From positions 62,001 through 126,000 of the forward strand of contig CAMNDM010000007.1 in assembly GCA_946535435.1 (NCBI GenBank): DNA of 64,000 nucleotides, read 5' to 3'. Positions 1-8,675 of the stretch are shown one piece after another. The translations under genes and the position numbers were made by a program. Each line of letters opens with the position of its first letter. The first letter of the stretch is position 1. The notes below the pieces were generated by a model, which saw only the letters and a program-made list of their open reading frames with translations, did not search any database and was not told the origin of the DNA. Source of the DNA: Physcocola sp002396385 (lineage in GTDB: Bacteria; Bacteroidota; Bacteroidia; Bacteroidales; Paludibacteraceae).

Positions 1-1
1 C

Positions 2-466
2 AAGGCCATCCGCCAGGAGATTGTCGACCACCAGCGCCTGCAGGCGGTCATCTCCATGCCGAGCGGCGTGTTCCAGCCCTATTCGGGCGTTTCCACCGCC
101 ATTTTGGTTTTCACGAAGACCGACAACGGCGGTACCGACCATGTCTGGTTCTACGACATGACGGCCGACGGTTTCAGCCTCGACCAGAAGCGCACCGAGG
201 TGAAGGAAAACGACATCCCCGACGTGGTGGCCCGCTTCCACAACCCCGACGGCGAGAAAGCCCGCACCCGCAAAGACAAATCGTTTCTGGTGCCGGTGGA
301 GGAAATCCGCCAGAACGGCTACGACCTCTCCATCAACAAGTACAAGGAGGTTGAGCGCGAAGAAGTGCACTACGAGGCGCCCGAGGTCATTTTTGGCGAG
401 ATTGAGGGGCTGGTCGGCAACATTCAGTCTGCTTTGGCCGATTTCAAGGAAAAATACTTGGGCTAA
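2..466 (+). CDS. hsdM: Type I restriction-modification DNA methylase subunit M, C-terminal fragment
   Basis: This is the C-terminal ~154 residues of an adenine-N6 methylase subunit of a type I restriction-modification enzyme; the frame is open from base 2, so the gene begins outside the window. The visible part covers the end of the catalytic domain (the segment reading LQAVISMPSGVFQPYSGV, typical of the region after the NPPF motif in HsdM) and the C-terminal helical tail that contacts HsdS. HsdM binds S-adenosylmethionine and, as M2S, methylates the sequence recognised by HsdS. hsdS and hsdR follow on the same strand. The fragment is clearly GC-richer than the hsdS recognition domains. The catalytic NPPF/Y motif itself is not in the window, so activity cannot be judged. 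Confidence 0.93.
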   Translation, partial: KAIRQEIVDHQRLQAVISMPSGVFQPYSGVSTAILVFTKTDNGGTDHVWFYDMTADGFSLDQKRTEVKENDIPDVVARFHNPDGEKARTRKDKSFLVPVEEIRQNGYDLSINKYKEVEREEVHYEAPEVIFGEIEGLVGNIQSALADFKEKYLG

Positions 467-467
467 G

Positions 468-489
468 TTCGGCAGACGCGTCTGCCGAA
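468..489. repeat. Perfect 22-bp palindrome just after hsdM
   Basis: The palindrome begins 1 base after the hsdM stop codon. Its core is GGCAGACGCGTCTGCC, flanked symmetrically by TTC and GAA. A near copy with the core GGCAGATACGTCTGCC lies at 642-659 inside the following small ORF. It could be a short REP-like element or an operator; it lacks the T-tract of an intrinsic terminator. Confidence 0.7.
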
Positions 490-519
490 TTATAGATAAC
501 TGACATTTAGTTGATTATA

Positions 520-546
520 AAAACGTTCGCCATTGGCGAACGTTTT
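520..546. terminator. Stem-loop between hsdM and the small ORF
   Basis: Twelve-base arms (AAAACGTTCGCC and GGCGAACGTTTT) enclose a 3-base loop. The A/T ends make it look like a bidirectional intrinsic terminator or attenuator. If it terminates, hsdS expression would depend on readthrough or on another promoter. Confidence 0.55.
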
Positions 547-559
547 AAAACCGCAATTC

Positions 560-742
560 ATGAACGAGCAAAACCACATAAACGATGCCGTAGGCTTGAT
601 AAAGACCGTCATTCTGCAAAGCCAGGCTGCGTTTGCTAATCCGGCAGATACGTCTGCCGAATTTCTAAAAGATGTTGACTGTGAAATAACTACGCTTCAT
701 CCACTCTTACAAAACGTATCGGGAAAGGAGGACAATGTATGA
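560..742 (+). CDS. Small protein between hsdM and hsdS, 60 residues, unknown function
   Basis: This is a short ORF whose TGA overlaps the hsdS ATG by 4 bp (ATGA), which suggests translational coupling. I chose the ATG at 560; a TTG at 533 in the same frame lies inside the stem-loop and is less likely. The product is acidic and mostly helical by eye, with no recognised motif and no signal peptide. Codons in its middle are contributed by the palindromic repeat at 642-659, so part of the coding sequence may be repeat-derived. Small ORFs between M and S genes occur in other type I loci, but I know of no assigned function. It could be a genuine accessory protein or only a coupling leader for hsdS. 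Confidence 0.5.
   Translation: MNEQNHINDAVGLIKTVILQSQAAFANPADTSAEFLKDVDCEITTLHPLLQNVSGKEDNV
642..659. repeat. Second, imperfect copy of the palindromic element
   Basis: CGGCAGA and TCTGCCG arms surround a TACG centre. This matches the perfect palindrome at 468-489 except for two central bases. It lies inside the small ORF and adds an in-frame Ala-Asp-Thr-Ser-Ala segment. Confidence 0.6.
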
Positions 743-1869
743 AGCAGAATTGGGAATATAAGAAGTTGGGGGAGGTTTGTGATATACTAGATTCACAACG
801 AAAACCTGTTACCAAAAACAAACGAAAAGGTGGAGAATTCCCATATTATGGAGCCACTGGAATTCAAGATTATGTGGATTCTTACATTTTTGATGGTCGT
901 TATTTGCTGGTTGGTGAAGATGGAGCAAAATGGGCCTCAAATGAAAAAACAGCTTTTATAATAGAAGGTAAAAGTTGGGTGAATAACCATGCTCATATTT
1001 TACAAGTTAATGACACTATAAAAGATAGTTTACTAGAATACTATCTTTGTTTCACTGATTTGAGTAGTTATATAACGGGAGCAGTTGTTCCAAAATTAAC
1101 CCAACAAGCATTAAGGTCAATCTCCATCCCCGTCCCCCCTCTTTCCACCCAAACAGCCATTGTATCGGAGTTGGACGCCCTCTCGGCCATCATAGCCGAC
1201 CACAAGTCCCTCCTGAAAAAATACGATGAATTGGAGCAATCCATCTTCTACGATATGTTTGGCGACCCCGTTAAAAATGATAAGGGATGGGAGGTGAAGA
1301 AGCTGGGGGAGGTGTGTAATATTACATCAAGTAAACGAATATTTGCGAATGAATACACTGAAATAGGTATACCATTTTTTCGAAGTAAAGAAGTCATTGA
1401 AAAAAGTAAAGGAATGCCAATTTCAACGGAACTCTATATAACAGAAAAAAGATACTTGGAAATACAAAAGAATTACGGTGTTCCGAAAGTAGGAGACATT
1501 TTAATCACTGCTGTTGGAACCATAGGAAAAATATGGGTAGTCGATACAGCAGAGAAGTTCTATTTTAAAGATGGAAATCTTGTGTGGTTAAAGGATTTCA
1601 AAGAAGAAGTTGCGCCTATATTTTTTAGATATTCATTAAGTTTTATTATTGATAGCTTTAAAGAGTCAAATGCGAATGGAGCTGCTTATGCAGCACTAAC
1701 TATAGAAAAGTTAAAGGTGATGAAATGTGTTTCTCCCCCCCTCCCTCTCCAGCAAGAGTTTGCCTCAAAAATTGAGGCGATAGAGGCGATGAAGGCCGAC
1801 ACGAAAAAGAGCCTTGCAAAGAGCGAGGAACTGTTTAACGCAAGAATGGATTATTATTTTAACGCATAG
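739..1869 (+). CDS. hsdS: Type I restriction-modification specificity subunit S
   Basis: This 376-residue HsdS determines the bipartite DNA target of the enzyme and bridges the M subunits. It has the classic two-repeat architecture: target-recognition domain 1 (about residues 1-130), a conserved helical spacer (from about PPLSTQTAIVSELDALSAI), recognition domain 2 (about 180-330) and a second helical spacer (PPLPLQQEFASKIEAIEAM). Each half opens with the same motif, WEYKKLGEVCDI and WEVKKLGEVCNI. At DNA level the conserved parts are GC-richer and near-repeated, while the recognition domains are AT-rich, the usual signature of domain exchange. The gene is coupled to the preceding small ORF by a 4-bp overlap. 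No second S gene or inverted recombination partner is visible in the window. Confidence 0.95.
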   Translation: MKQNWEYKKLGEVCDILDSQRKPVTKNKRKGGEFPYYGATGIQDYVDSYIFDGRYLLVGEDGAKWASNEKTAFIIEGKSWVNNHAHILQVNDTIKDSLLEYYLCFTDLSSYITGAVVPKLTQQALRSISIPVPPLSTQTAIVSELDALSAIIADHKSLLKKYDELEQSIFYDMFGDPVKNDKGWEVKKLGEVCNITSSKRIFANEYTEIGIPFFRSKEVIEKSKGMPISTELYITEKRYLEIQKNYGVPKVGDILITAVGTIGKIWVVDTAEKFYFKDGNLVWLKDFKEEVAPIFFRYSLSFIIDSFKESNANGAAYAALTIEKLKVMKCVSPPLPLQQEFASKIEAIEAMKADTKKSLAKSEELFNARMDYYFNA

Positions 1870-1914
1870 GTCAAGGCTACTCTTCTCCAAATGTAGAGTT
1901 TCCAACTTTATTTG

Positions 1915-1922
1915 TAAATTTG
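1915..1922 (+). promoter_or_regulatory. Putative Bacteroidetes -7 promoter element upstream of the ATPase gene
   Basis: TAAATTTG matches the Bacteroidetes sigma consensus TAnnTTTG and lies 54 bp before the ATG at 1977. No convincing -33 TTTG is spaced correctly. It suggests that the ATPase-nuclease pair can be transcribed independently of hsdMS. Confidence 0.4.
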
Positions 1923-1976
1923 TAGTTTAGGCTTTCTCTTATGTAGAAAGTACTTATTTGCTGAAATTTATTCTAT

Positions 1977-3308
1977 ATGATACTCAACATTGAAAATTTG
2001 GGGGCTATCAAACAGGCCAAAATTGACCTCTCGAAAAAGCTGACTCTTTTCTGTGGCAAAAACAGTACGGGCAAAACTTATGCCGCTTACGTGCTACACG
2101 CTTTTTTGTCGGCTGTTCCCTCTATGCGCGACGTACTATCGTACTACGGTGCCTTACGTGAACAAGTCAAAAAGGAAGGGTTTTTCACTATAGAGAAAAA
2201 ACATGTTGAGGAATGGGTGAACTTGAAATGTGAGCATGTAAGAAAAAACTTGGGCAGCATCTTCGGAATTTCGGACGACACCTGCGATAGTTTGTTTAAA
2301 GATTTCAAACTTACGGCAGAAATTTCAGAACAGGATCTTAAAAAAGCTATAGTAAAAAATTACTATTTAGGTGAAAAAGTATATAAAGTAAAAAAGAAGG
2401 AAGGCGATAACAAGATATATATTGAAGCAGATGTTGACTCAGTAGAAAACGGCGCTGAGTTTGTATTTATTATGGATTCATTAGTAAATTCGGACGCTAG
2501 CCGCATGCTGACTGTTGAGCGAAACAGCATCTATACGTTTAAAACGGAATTGTCGCTAAGCAGGAATGAACTGATAGACAAAATACAGAATCTGACAAAA
2601 CCGGATAGTGCCATTGAACTTTTAAATGCGTCGTCGCGCCGCTATCCGGCGACCATCAGAGAAAGTTTGCGTATCGCTAACGATCTCGAGAACGTTCAGA
2701 AGTACAAGAGTCCTTTTTCTGAAATTGCCGACAGAATAGAAAACGACCTGCTGATGGGGGAGGTTAGCACAACGCCAAACGGCGATGTGGTGTTTCACGC
2801 CTCTTCTATGCCAAAGACGAAACAGCTGCCTTTCCACATGTCTTCGTCAATTGTTAAAACAATGGCCAGCCTTGTCATCTTCTTGCGCCATATTGCCGCC
2901 AAGGGCGATTGTATTATAATAGACGAACCGGAGATGAACTTTCACCCCGATGTGCAGGTGCTGCTTGCGAAAATTTTTTCCCTTTTAGCGAACAAGGGAC
3001 TGAGGGTTGTCGTCAGCACCCATAGCGACTACATCGTCAGAGAATTCAACAACCTGATTATGGCCAACTCTGTTGTGCGGAAGGGTAGTGCTGTCTCTTT
3101 GGACGATATGGGCTATTCAACCGACATGTTGTTGGACTATAACGACATAAACGTCGTCTATTTCGATAGAAAGACAACGACCGTAACTGCCAACCCGCTA
3201 CCTGTCGACGAAATGGGTTTCTCGATAGAGTCGATTGATGAAACCATCAACCAACAAAACGAGGTTGCAGAAAACCTTTATGCGGCTTTAATTGACGACG
3301 AGGAATGA
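1977..3308 (+). CDS. AAA-type (OLD/RecF-like) ATPase inserted in the type I R-M locus
   Basis: This 443-residue ATPase resembles the AAA_15/AAA_21 group of ABC-type ATPases. Visible motifs are the N-terminal strand (LNIENLGAIKQAKIDL), Walker A around residues 27-34 (GKNSTGKT), Walker B with DEPEMNFHP near residue 316, and a switch histidine in VVVSTHSDYI near residue 349. There is no TOPRIM domain after the ATPase, unlike OLD nucleases. Its stop overlaps by 4 bp the start of a small PD-(D/E)XK-like protein, so the nuclease function is probably supplied in trans. ATPase genes embedded in type I loci are known (for example the rlo genes of Campylobacter), and such pairs are often antiphage modules. 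Composition is AT-richer than hsdM and hsdR. The substrate is unknown. Confidence 0.85.
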   Translation: MILNIENLGAIKQAKIDLSKKLTLFCGKNSTGKTYAAYVLHAFLSAVPSMRDVLSYYGALREQVKKEGFFTIEKKHVEEWVNLKCEHVRKNLGSIFGISDDTCDSLFKDFKLTAEISEQDLKKAIVKNYYLGEKVYKVKKKEGDNKIYIEADVDSVENGAEFVFIMDSLVNSDASRMLTVERNSIYTFKTELSLSRNELIDKIQNLTKPDSAIELLNASSRRYPATIRESLRIANDLENVQKYKSPFSEIADRIENDLLMGEVSTTPNGDVVFHASSMPKTKQLPFHMSSSIVKTMASLVIFLRHIAAKGDCIIIDEPEMNFHPDVQVLLAKIFSLLANKGLRVVVSTHSDYIVREFNNLIMANSVVRKGSAVSLDDMGYSTDMLLDYNDINVVYFDRKTTTVTANPLPVDEMGFSIESIDETINQQNEVAENLYAALIDDEE

Positions 3309-3880
3309 GGGAGTTTGAACTATATACAAGAATACTGAACCCTACGTTTGTGCCTGCCAATCAAACCTGTATGGAGGAAGTGAAAGCCGACCACAGTGTG
3401 AAACTCATCACCAGGGGAATTAGCGAGTATAGATTGTATAGGTTTGATTTAGATTCGTCTGATGCAGACTTTCTCTGTTTCTTTAATAAGAATCACTCAG
3501 CCGGTTCTGGGGTGCAGGGCCTTAAAGATTTAAGGTGTTTTTGCGATTATGTGCTGTTAGCTCAGAAAAGTGATAAGCTATACGTCTTCATTATTGAGTT
3601 AAAAAGTGGAAAGACAGAAGGTGCGGTTGAACAACTTCGGGCTACCGAATTGTTTATGGACTATATAAAGGAAACGGCTGAGAGAATTAAAGAGGTTAAT
3701 GGGTTCGACCAGTTCGACGCTAAAAATATAATAACGAAAAAAGTAATTCTAAAGGGAAATGGCAGGGCCTATAAACCGGGCTCAAATCCAAATAAAGATC
3801 AAAATATAGATTGGAAAGCTAACCCGTTGTATTTAAACAACAACCCATTCCCTATTTTGAAAATAATAAGTAACTGCTGA
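3305..3880 (+). CDS. Small PD-(D/E)XK-like protein paired with the ATPase
   Basis: This 191-residue protein is translated from an ATG overlapping the end of the ATPase gene (ATGA), so the two are almost certainly co-produced. Around residues 79-102 it reads FCDYVLLAQKSDKL followed by a hydrophobic strand and IIELKSGK. This gives the D-(x)n-E-x-K pattern of PD-(D/E)XK nucleases, with D81, E98 and K100 as predicted metal-binding and catalytic residues. The rest is predicted alpha/beta without other recognisable motifs. The C-terminal region is Asn/Lys-rich and the gene is AT-rich. My inference is that this is the effector nuclease of an ATPase-gated defence pair. It could also be a RloB-like partner or a catalytically inactive subunit; a structure prediction would decide. 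Confidence 0.65.
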   Translation: MREFELYTRILNPTFVPANQTCMEEVKADHSVKLITRGISEYRLYRFDLDSSDADFLCFFNKNHSAGSGVQGLKDLRCFCDYVLLAQKSDKLYVFIIELKSGKTEGAVEQLRATELFMDYIKETAERIKEVNGFDQFDAKNIITKKVILKGNGRAYKPGSNPNKDQNIDWKANPLYLNNNPFPILKIISNC

Positions 3881-3903
3881 ATATTTTATGTTTTGCTTTG
3901 CCT

Positions 3904-6900
3904 ATGCGAAACTTCGATTTCCTAAAAAATATTGACGAGCTTGGCGACCTGCACTACTATTGCAGCAACGCCGAAGACCTGCAGCTGTCTAAACCCAAAA
4001 TAAGCGTTATGAACGCCCGCATGGGGTTGGAGTGGCTGGTGCATGCCATCTACAAACTGAAGGGTATAAAGGTGGAAGCGAAGGACAGCCTCTTCGAACT
4101 TACGCAAGCCGGCACTCCTTATGCCGAATTCATCGACGACGACATGCTGATGAAGGCGACCAGCTATGTGCGCTCTACGGGCAACAAGGGGCACCATATT
4201 GGCAGCGAGGTCACGAAGAAGGAGTCTTTCTTCACTGTGCTCAACCTCTACAACCTGGTGGCCACCACGATGATGAAGCTGAGGGTGGCTACCAACCTGC
4301 CCCCTTTCAACAAGCAGCTCATACACGGCTACGAGCCTAATGGACAGGCGCCGCTGGTGGTGTCGGACTTCTCGCCCGCTTATGCCGGTAACCAGGTGGC
4401 CGTGCCGAACGTGCCTGCGGGCTTTGTTGACAAGGTCGACAAGGAGGCGCTCGAGCACCCGTCTGCCGACGTCCTGCTCGATTTGGGCTACAGCGAGGCC
4501 GAAACCCGGAAACTCTTTATCGACATGCTGCTGGAAGAGGCCGGCTGGAAGGTTCTGGCCGACAAGGGCGCTATTCTGCCCAGCAAGGCCTGCATCGAGG
4601 TGGAACTGGCCGGCATGCCCAACAACCAGCACACCGGCTATGCCGACTATGTGCTCTTCGGCGCCAACGGCAAGCCGCTGGCGGTGGTCGAGGCGAAGAA
4701 AACCATGGTGGACCCCGCCAAGGGGCGGCACCAGGCCGAACTCTATGCCGACTGCCTCGAAAAGAAATATGGTGTAAGGCCTGTCATCTACTACAGCAAC
4801 GGTTTCAAAACCTATATAATTGACGGACTGGGATACCCGCCACGCGAAATTCTCGGCTTCCATACCGAGGGCGACCTCAACCTGCTTATGCAGCGCCGCG
4901 GGCGCGGACCAATATCCGATTGGACGATCAACGACGACATTACCAACCGCGAGTACCAGAAGCGCGCCATCAAGTCGGTGTGCGAGCACTTCAGCTCTAT
5001 GCACCGCCGTGGCCTGCTGGTGATGGCTACAGGCACGGGCAAAACACGTGTCAGCATTTCGCTCTGCGACCTGCTCATGCGCAACGGTTGGGTGAAGAAC
5101 GTGCTCTTTCTGGCCGACCGCACCGCTCTGGTCAGGCAGGCTAAAAAGAACTTCGTGAAACTGATGCCGAACGCTTCGGTCAGCGTTATCAGCGACGAGA
5201 AAGACCCGTCGACCAACGCGCGCATCGTGTTCAGCACCTACCAGACTATGATTAACTACATCGACCGCGAGGACAAGCCCTTCAGTGTGGGCAGGTTCGA
5301 CTTGGTCATCATCGACGAGGCGCACCGCTCGGTCTTCGGCAAGTATACCGCCATCTTGTCTTACTTCGACGCCCTGATGGTGGGACTTACCGCCACCCCA
5401 AGGCAAGAGGTGGACCGCAGCACCTACGACCTCTTCCAGGTGGAAGCGGGCAGCCCTAACTTCGCCTACGAGCTGGAGGAGGCGGTGGCCGACGGCTACC
5501 TGGTCAACTACTCGGTGTGGAACCGCACCACCGACATTATGAAGTCGGGCATCGAGTACGACAAACTCTCCGACGACGAAAAGAAACAGCTGGAAAGCAT
5601 CTGGAAGTACGAGAAGGCTATGGGCACCCTGGTGGGCGACAACCGCGACATCTCGAAAACAGAAATCTTCAAATACATCTACAACGACGACACCTGCGAC
5701 AAGGTGCTGCAAGACCTGATGGAGAACGGCATTAAGGTAAACAGTGGCGATACTATTGGTAAAACCATCGTCTTCGCCTGCGACCACACGCACGCCCAGC
5801 AGATTGTGAAGCGCTTCGCCTACCTTTACCCCTCGTATGGCGACGACTTCTGCCAGCTGATAGACAACTACGTGACCTATGCGCAAGACTTGGTGGAGCA
5901 GTTTGGCGTCAGGGGCAAGATGCCGCAGATTGCGGTGTCGGTCGATATGCTCGACACGGGCGTCGATGTGCCCGACATTGTTAACCTTGTCTTCTTCAAG
6001 CCCGTCCACTCGAAAATCAAGTTCTGGCAGATGGTGGGCCGTGGCACGCGCCTGAGCGAGGGCCTCTTCGATGACGGCACCGACAAGAAGGGCTTCTACA
6101 TCTTCGACTGGTGCGGCAACTTCGAGTACTTCGGCGGAGGCTCGGGTCGGGACGACGGTGGGGTGGCGCTGTCGCTTACCGAACGCCTCTTCCAAACCCG
6201 TTGCGACCTTGTGCTGGGCCTGCAACACGCCAAATGGCAGTCTGACGCTGTGGCGAAACAGCTGCACGACGACTTGAAGAAGGAAATGAGGGAACAGGTC
6301 GACGCACTCAACAACGCGCTGATTGCAGTGCGGAACAAATGGGCGTTTGTGGAAAAATACAAAAAGGCCGAGGCGTGGGTCTGCCTTACGAGCGTCGACG
6401 CGAACGACCTGAAAGAACAGATCTCGCCGCTGCTGGTACGGAGCCGCGATGCCGACGGCCGACGTATGTTCGACTATTTTATAAACAACATCGAGCTGTC
6501 GGTGGTAGACCCCGAAAAGGTGGCCGACAAGTTCAAAAGCAAGGTAACGGCCATTGCCGAACTGCTGTTGGAAAAAGCCTCTATTCCAGAGGTGGCCGCC
6601 AAACTGCCCCTCTTGAACAAGGTGGCGCTGCCCACCTACTGGGCCGACCTGACGATGGCGAAACTAGAGCACACCCGCACCGAATTGCGCGACTTGCTGA
6701 AATACCTGAATCGCGAAGGCAAACGCAAGTTCATAGTCGATATAGAAGACCTTGTGCAGTATGGCGCTACGGTAGAGGGCACTGCTTCGCAGCTGACCTA
6801 CAAGCAGCGCGTCATCGATTTCCTGGCCCGGAACAAGGACCTGTACGTCTTAAAGAAAATTCAGAATATGCAGCGGCTCAGCTTTGCCGATGTGCAGGAA

Positions 6901-7254
6901 TTAGAGCGCATCTGTTGGGAGGAGCTGGGTACGAAGGAAGAATACCGGCAGCACGTCAGCAACATGGCGTGTGGCGACAGTGTGGCGGCCTTCATCCGTT
7001 CGCAGATTGGGGTCGACCGCACAATAGCCGTGCAGCGTTTCAGCAACTTCATTCAGGGAGCGGCCCTCAACTCCGCCCAAGAAGAGTTCATCAAGAGCAT
7101 CGTCACCTACGTTTGTGAGAACGGCGACATCAGGGTGGAAACCCTCATCGAAGAAGACCCCTTCAAGGAATACGACCTCATCGACATTTTTGGTCAAAAA
7201 ACCAAGGGCGTACGCGACTACGTCATCGACATACACGACCTGATTGCGGGGTAG
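3904..7254 (+). CDS. hsdR: Type I restriction endonuclease subunit R
   Basis: This ATP-dependent DNA translocase and nuclease cuts DNA that lacks the methylation of its system. I start it at the ATG at 3904; a TTG two codons earlier is also possible. Domain order: an N-terminal DUF4145-like helical region (about 1-140), the HsdR nuclease domain with D248, E263 and K265 (GYADYVLF then VVEAKK), the SF2 helicase core with Walker A ATGTGKT (K380) and DEAH at 471-474, the second RecA domain including the motif VGRGTRLSEG, and an EcoEI-type C-terminal helical region. About 1,116 residues is normal for the EcoEI-like R subunit. It is GC-rich like hsdM and separated from it by AT-rich cargo. The stop codon is the first base triplet of the tandem repeat array that follows. 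Confidence 0.95.
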   Translation: MRNFDFLKNIDELGDLHYYCSNAEDLQLSKPKISVMNARMGLEWLVHAIYKLKGIKVEAKDSLFELTQAGTPYAEFIDDDMLMKATSYVRSTGNKGHHIGSEVTKKESFFTVLNLYNLVATTMMKLRVATNLPPFNKQLIHGYEPNGQAPLVVSDFSPAYAGNQVAVPNVPAGFVDKVDKEALEHPSADVLLDLGYSEAETRKLFIDMLLEEAGWKVLADKGAILPSKACIEVELAGMPNNQHTGYADYVLFGANGKPLAVVEAKKTMVDPAKGRHQAELYADCLEKKYGVRPVIYYSNGFKTYIIDGLGYPPREILGFHTEGDLNLLMQRRGRGPISDWTINDDITNREYQKRAIKSVCEHFSSMHRRGLLVMATGTGKTRVSISLCDLLMRNGWVKNVLFLADRTALVRQAKKNFVKLMPNASVSVISDEKDPSTNARIVFSTYQTMINYIDREDKPFSVGRFDLVIIDEAHRSVFGKYTAILSYFDALMVGLTATPRQEVDRSTYDLFQVEAGSPNFAYELEEAVADGYLVNYSVWNRTTDIMKSGIEYDKLSDDEKKQLESIWKYEKAMGTLVGDNRDISKTEIFKYIYNDDTCDKVLQDLMENGIKVNSGDTIGKTIVFACDHTHAQQIVKRFAYLYPSYGDDFCQLIDNYVTYAQDLVEQFGVRGKMPQIAVSVDMLDTGVDVPDIVNLVFFKPVHSKIKFWQMVGRGTRLSEGLFDDGTDKKGFYIFDWCGNFEYFGGGSGRDDGGVALSLTERLFQTRCDLVLGLQHAKWQSDAVAKQLHDDLKKEMREQVDALNNALIAVRNKWAFVEKYKKAEAWVCLTSVDANDLKEQISPLLVRSRDADGRRMFDYFINNIELSVVDPEKVADKFKSKVTAIAELLLEKASIPEVAAKLPLLNKVALPTYWADLTMAKLEHTRTELRDLLKYLNREGKRKFIVDIEDLVQYGATVEGTASQLTYKQRVIDFLARNKDLYVLKKIQNMQRLSFADVQELERICWEELGTKEEYRQHVSNMACGDSVAAFIRSQIGVDRTIAVQRFSNFIQGAALNSAQEEFIKSIVTYVCENGDIRVETLIEEDPFKEYDLIDIFGQKTKGVRDYVIDIHDLIAG

Positions 7255-8586
7255 CCTTGCCATCAGCACCGTTCCCCAAGGTACAGCCCTCCAGGCTGCC
7301 TAGTAGCCGCCAGCTCTCCGTGGGCTACACCCACGGTTACAAAAGTACAGCCTTCCAGGCTGTGCGGCTTCATGTAGCCGTGTTAGCCCATCCAGTCCGT
7401 TAGGCTGTAAGCCTATACCTCTGTTAGCCATCGGTATCCCCAGCGTAAAGTACCAGTTTGGAGTGTGCCTATGGTCTGCCGTAGCCTATGCAAGTCAGGC
7501 TGGAAGCCTGTATCTCGATAACCGGGGGCTTCAGCCCTCGGTAGGTACCGCCCCGCCCTCTGCCTGGAAGGCAGTACCTCGCAGTCTTGCCATCAACGTC
7601 GAGCCCCAAGGTACAGCCCTCCAGGCTGCCTAGTAGCCGCCAGCTCTCCGTGGGCTACACCCACGGTTACAAAAGTACAGCCTTCCAGGCTGTGCGGCTT
7701 CATGTAGCCGTGTTAGCCCATCCAGTCCGTTAGGCTGTAAGCCTATACCTCTGTTAGCCATCGGTATCCCCAGCGTAAAGTACCAGTTTGGTGTGTGCCA
7801 AGGGTCTGCCGTAGCCTATGCAAGTCAGGCTGGAAGCCTGTATCTCAATAACCGGGGGCTTCAGCCCCCGGTAGGATGCCACACCGGACCTCTGCCTGGA
7901 AGGCAGTACCTCGTAGTCAAGCCATCAGCGCTGTGCCCCAAGGTACAGCCCTCCAGGCTGCCTAGTAGCCGCCAGCTCTCCGTGGGCTACACCCACGGTT
8001 ACAAAAGTACAGCCTTCCAGGCTGTGCGGCTTCATGTAGCCGTGTTAGCCCATCCAGTCCGTTAGGCTGTAAGCCTATACCTCTGTTAGCCATCGGTATC
8101 CCCAGCGTAAAGTACCAGTTTGGTGTGTGCCAAGGGTCTGCCGTAGCCTATGCAAGTCAGGCTGGAAGCCTGTATCTCAATAACCGGGGGCTTCTGCCCC
8201 CGGTAGGATGCCACACCGAACCTCTGCCTGGAAGGCAGTACCTTGTAGCCTTGCCATCAGCGCTGTTCCCCAGGGTACAGCCCTCCAGGCTGCCTAGTAG
8301 CCGCCAGTTCTCCGTGGGCTACACCCACGGTTACAAAAAGTACAGCCCTCCAGGCTGTGCCGCTTCATGTAGCCGTGTTAGCCCATCCAGTCAGTTAGGT
8401 TGGTAGCCTATACCTCTGTTAGCCAGCGGTATCCCCAGTGCAACTTACCAGTTTGGAGTGTGCCTGTGGCCTGCCGCAGTTTATCAAGTCGCCTAGGCTG
8501 GAAGCCTGTATCTCGATAACCGTGGGCTTCAGCCCCCGGTAGGATGCCGCCCCGAACCTCTGCCTGGAAGGCAGTACCTTGTAGTC
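7252..8586. repeat. Tandem array of four ~332-bp units made of short hairpins
   Basis: There are four consecutive copies; equivalent points lie at 7281, 7611, 7943 and 8275, giving periods of 330, 332 and 332 bp. Units 2 and 3 are nearly identical and unit 4 is the most diverged. Each unit strings together about seven short inverted repeats, such as CAGCC-ctcca-GGCTG, CCGTGGG-ctaca-CCCACGG, AGGCT-gta-AGCCT, CAGGCT-gga-AGCCTG, a CCGGGGGCT/AGCCCCCGG stem and CTGCC-tgga-GGCAG. The array starts on the hsdR stop codon: GTAGCCTTGCCATCAGC recurs at the start of unit 4. Short open frames within it (for example 7793-8065 and 8125-8406) repeat with the array and are not believable genes. It resembles REP/BIME-like repeat mosaics. 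Function unknown. Confidence 0.9.
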
Positions 8587-8617
8587 ACCTGTTCGTGTGA
8601 ATGCCTCAGAGATAAGA

Positions 8618-8655
8618 AAAGAGGGCACGTCGGATATTTCCGATGTACCCTCTTT
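8618..8655 (-). terminator. Intrinsic terminator of the lipoprotein gene
   Basis: AAAGAGGG and CCCTCTTT arms enclose an inner CGGATATTTCCG stem and are followed on the minus strand by TTTTC. It lies 21 bp beyond the stop of the gene at 8676-9509. Confidence 0.8.
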
Positions 8656-8675
8656 CTAGTAGAAAAAAACGTCAA

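Noticed and set aside
739..1869. A shufflon or invertible hsdS
   Set aside because: The repeated WE(Y/V)KKLGEVC coding sequences could recombine, but no second hsdS or inverted copy is in the window.
3922..6267. A 781-residue open frame on the minus strand inside hsdR
   Set aside because: It is the antisense shadow of a GC-rich gene with strong domain evidence on the other strand; the antisense product is His/Val/Arg-rich and has no motif.
7793..8406. Repeated small open frames in the 332-bp array
   Set aside because: They recur because the DNA repeats; there is no promoter or ribosome-binding site and the code is Ser/Pro/Gly junk.
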